From positions 1 to 5,985 of the forward strand of contig JAGQSP010000471.1 in the NCBI GenBank assembly GCA_020439485.1: a stretch of 5,985 nucleotides of DNA, read 5' to 3'. Origin of the DNA: Acidimicrobiales bacterium. Lineage in GTDB: Bacteria; Actinomycetota; Acidimicrobiia; Acidimicrobiales; Poriferisodalaceae. The position numbers were made by a program, and so were the translations under genes. Shown here piece after piece: positions 5,855 to 5,985 of this stretch. A model generated the notes under the pieces. It had not been told where the DNA came from. It did no database searches and worked only from the letters and a program-made list of their open reading frames with translations. Numbering within the stretch: position 1 is the first letter of the stretch; each line of letters starts with the position of its first letter.

Positions 5855-5985
5855 ATGACCACTCTGAAGGTCCAGGGGCTGCATGCGTCCGTTGGCGGGA
5901 CCGAGATTCTGCGAGGTGTCGACCTCGAGGTGTCGTCGGGCGAGGTCCATGTGATCATGGGGCCCAACGGAGCCGGCAAGTCGAC
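5855..5985 (+). CDS. sufC: Fe-S cluster assembly ATPase SufC, N-terminal part (cut by window edge)
   Basis: The first 43 codons of an ABC-type ATPase are present. They show an N-terminal strand (T-L-K-V-Q-G-L-H), an I-L-R-G-V-D-L-E-V segment and a Walker A motif G-P-N-G-A-G-K-S at the very end. The G-E-V-H-V-I-M-G-P-N-G context is typical of SufC, the ATPase that binds SufB and SufD and drives the shape change needed for cluster assembly; it is cytoplasmic and not a transporter ATPase. The signature, Walker B and SufC-specific C-terminal parts lie outside the window, so the name rests on the first 43 residues and on the position after sufD and the Rieske gene. The frame is open to the last base. 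Confidence 0.88.
   Translation, partial: MTTLKVQGLHASVGGTEILRGVDLEVSSGEVHVIMGPNGAGKS

Overview
The window comes from a high-GC bacterium with tightly packed genes, ATGA start/stop overlaps and weak or absent Shine-Dalgarno sites at some starts. Gene content fits an actinobacterium: an actinobacterial-type suf operon with an internal Rieske ferredoxin gene, and an ECF transporter whose S domain and two ATPases are one polypeptide, as I recall for mycobacterial Rv2326c/Rv2325c. A deeper lineage such as Acidimicrobiia is only a guess, since there is no marker gene here.

Layout. (1) Bases 1-500, plus strand: the C-terminal two thirds of an HpcH/HpaI-family class II aldolase. (2) Bases 511 to about 3710, minus strand: a three-gene operon, read from right to left. 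It holds an S-A-A' fusion protein of an energy-coupling factor (ECF) transporter, the EcfT membrane scaffold (4-base overlap), and a hot-dog-fold thioesterase-like protein (12-base gap). The operon converges on the aldolase gene with 10 bases between the stop codons. (3) Bases 3782-4162, plus strand: a small unrecognised protein with four cysteines at the N-terminal end and a very basic C-terminus, divergent from the ECF operon. (4) Bases 4273-5985, plus strand: a suf operon made of sufD, a Rieske-type [2Fe-2S] ferredoxin (4-base overlap) and the start of sufC, cut by the window edge.

How the genes work together. The ECF operon should make a complete importer from two polypeptides: the fused protein gives substrate binding and both ATPases, and EcfT couples them. 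Its substrate cannot be read from the sequence. The suf genes encode parts of the SufBCD scaffold that builds Fe-S clusters; SufD and SufC are core members, and the Rieske protein is either a client or an electron carrier. SufB, normally next to SufD, is not upstream of it here.

Non-coding space is small: 501-510, 973-984, about 3711-3781 and 4163-4272. The last two hold inverted repeats that may be operators or hairpins. I found no tRNA, rRNA, riboswitch, CRISPR, insertion sequence or phage feature. Nothing looks like a wholly new system; the best leads are the four-cysteine protein beside suf, the two-polypeptide ECF importer of unknown substrate, and the suf operon without sufB at its head.
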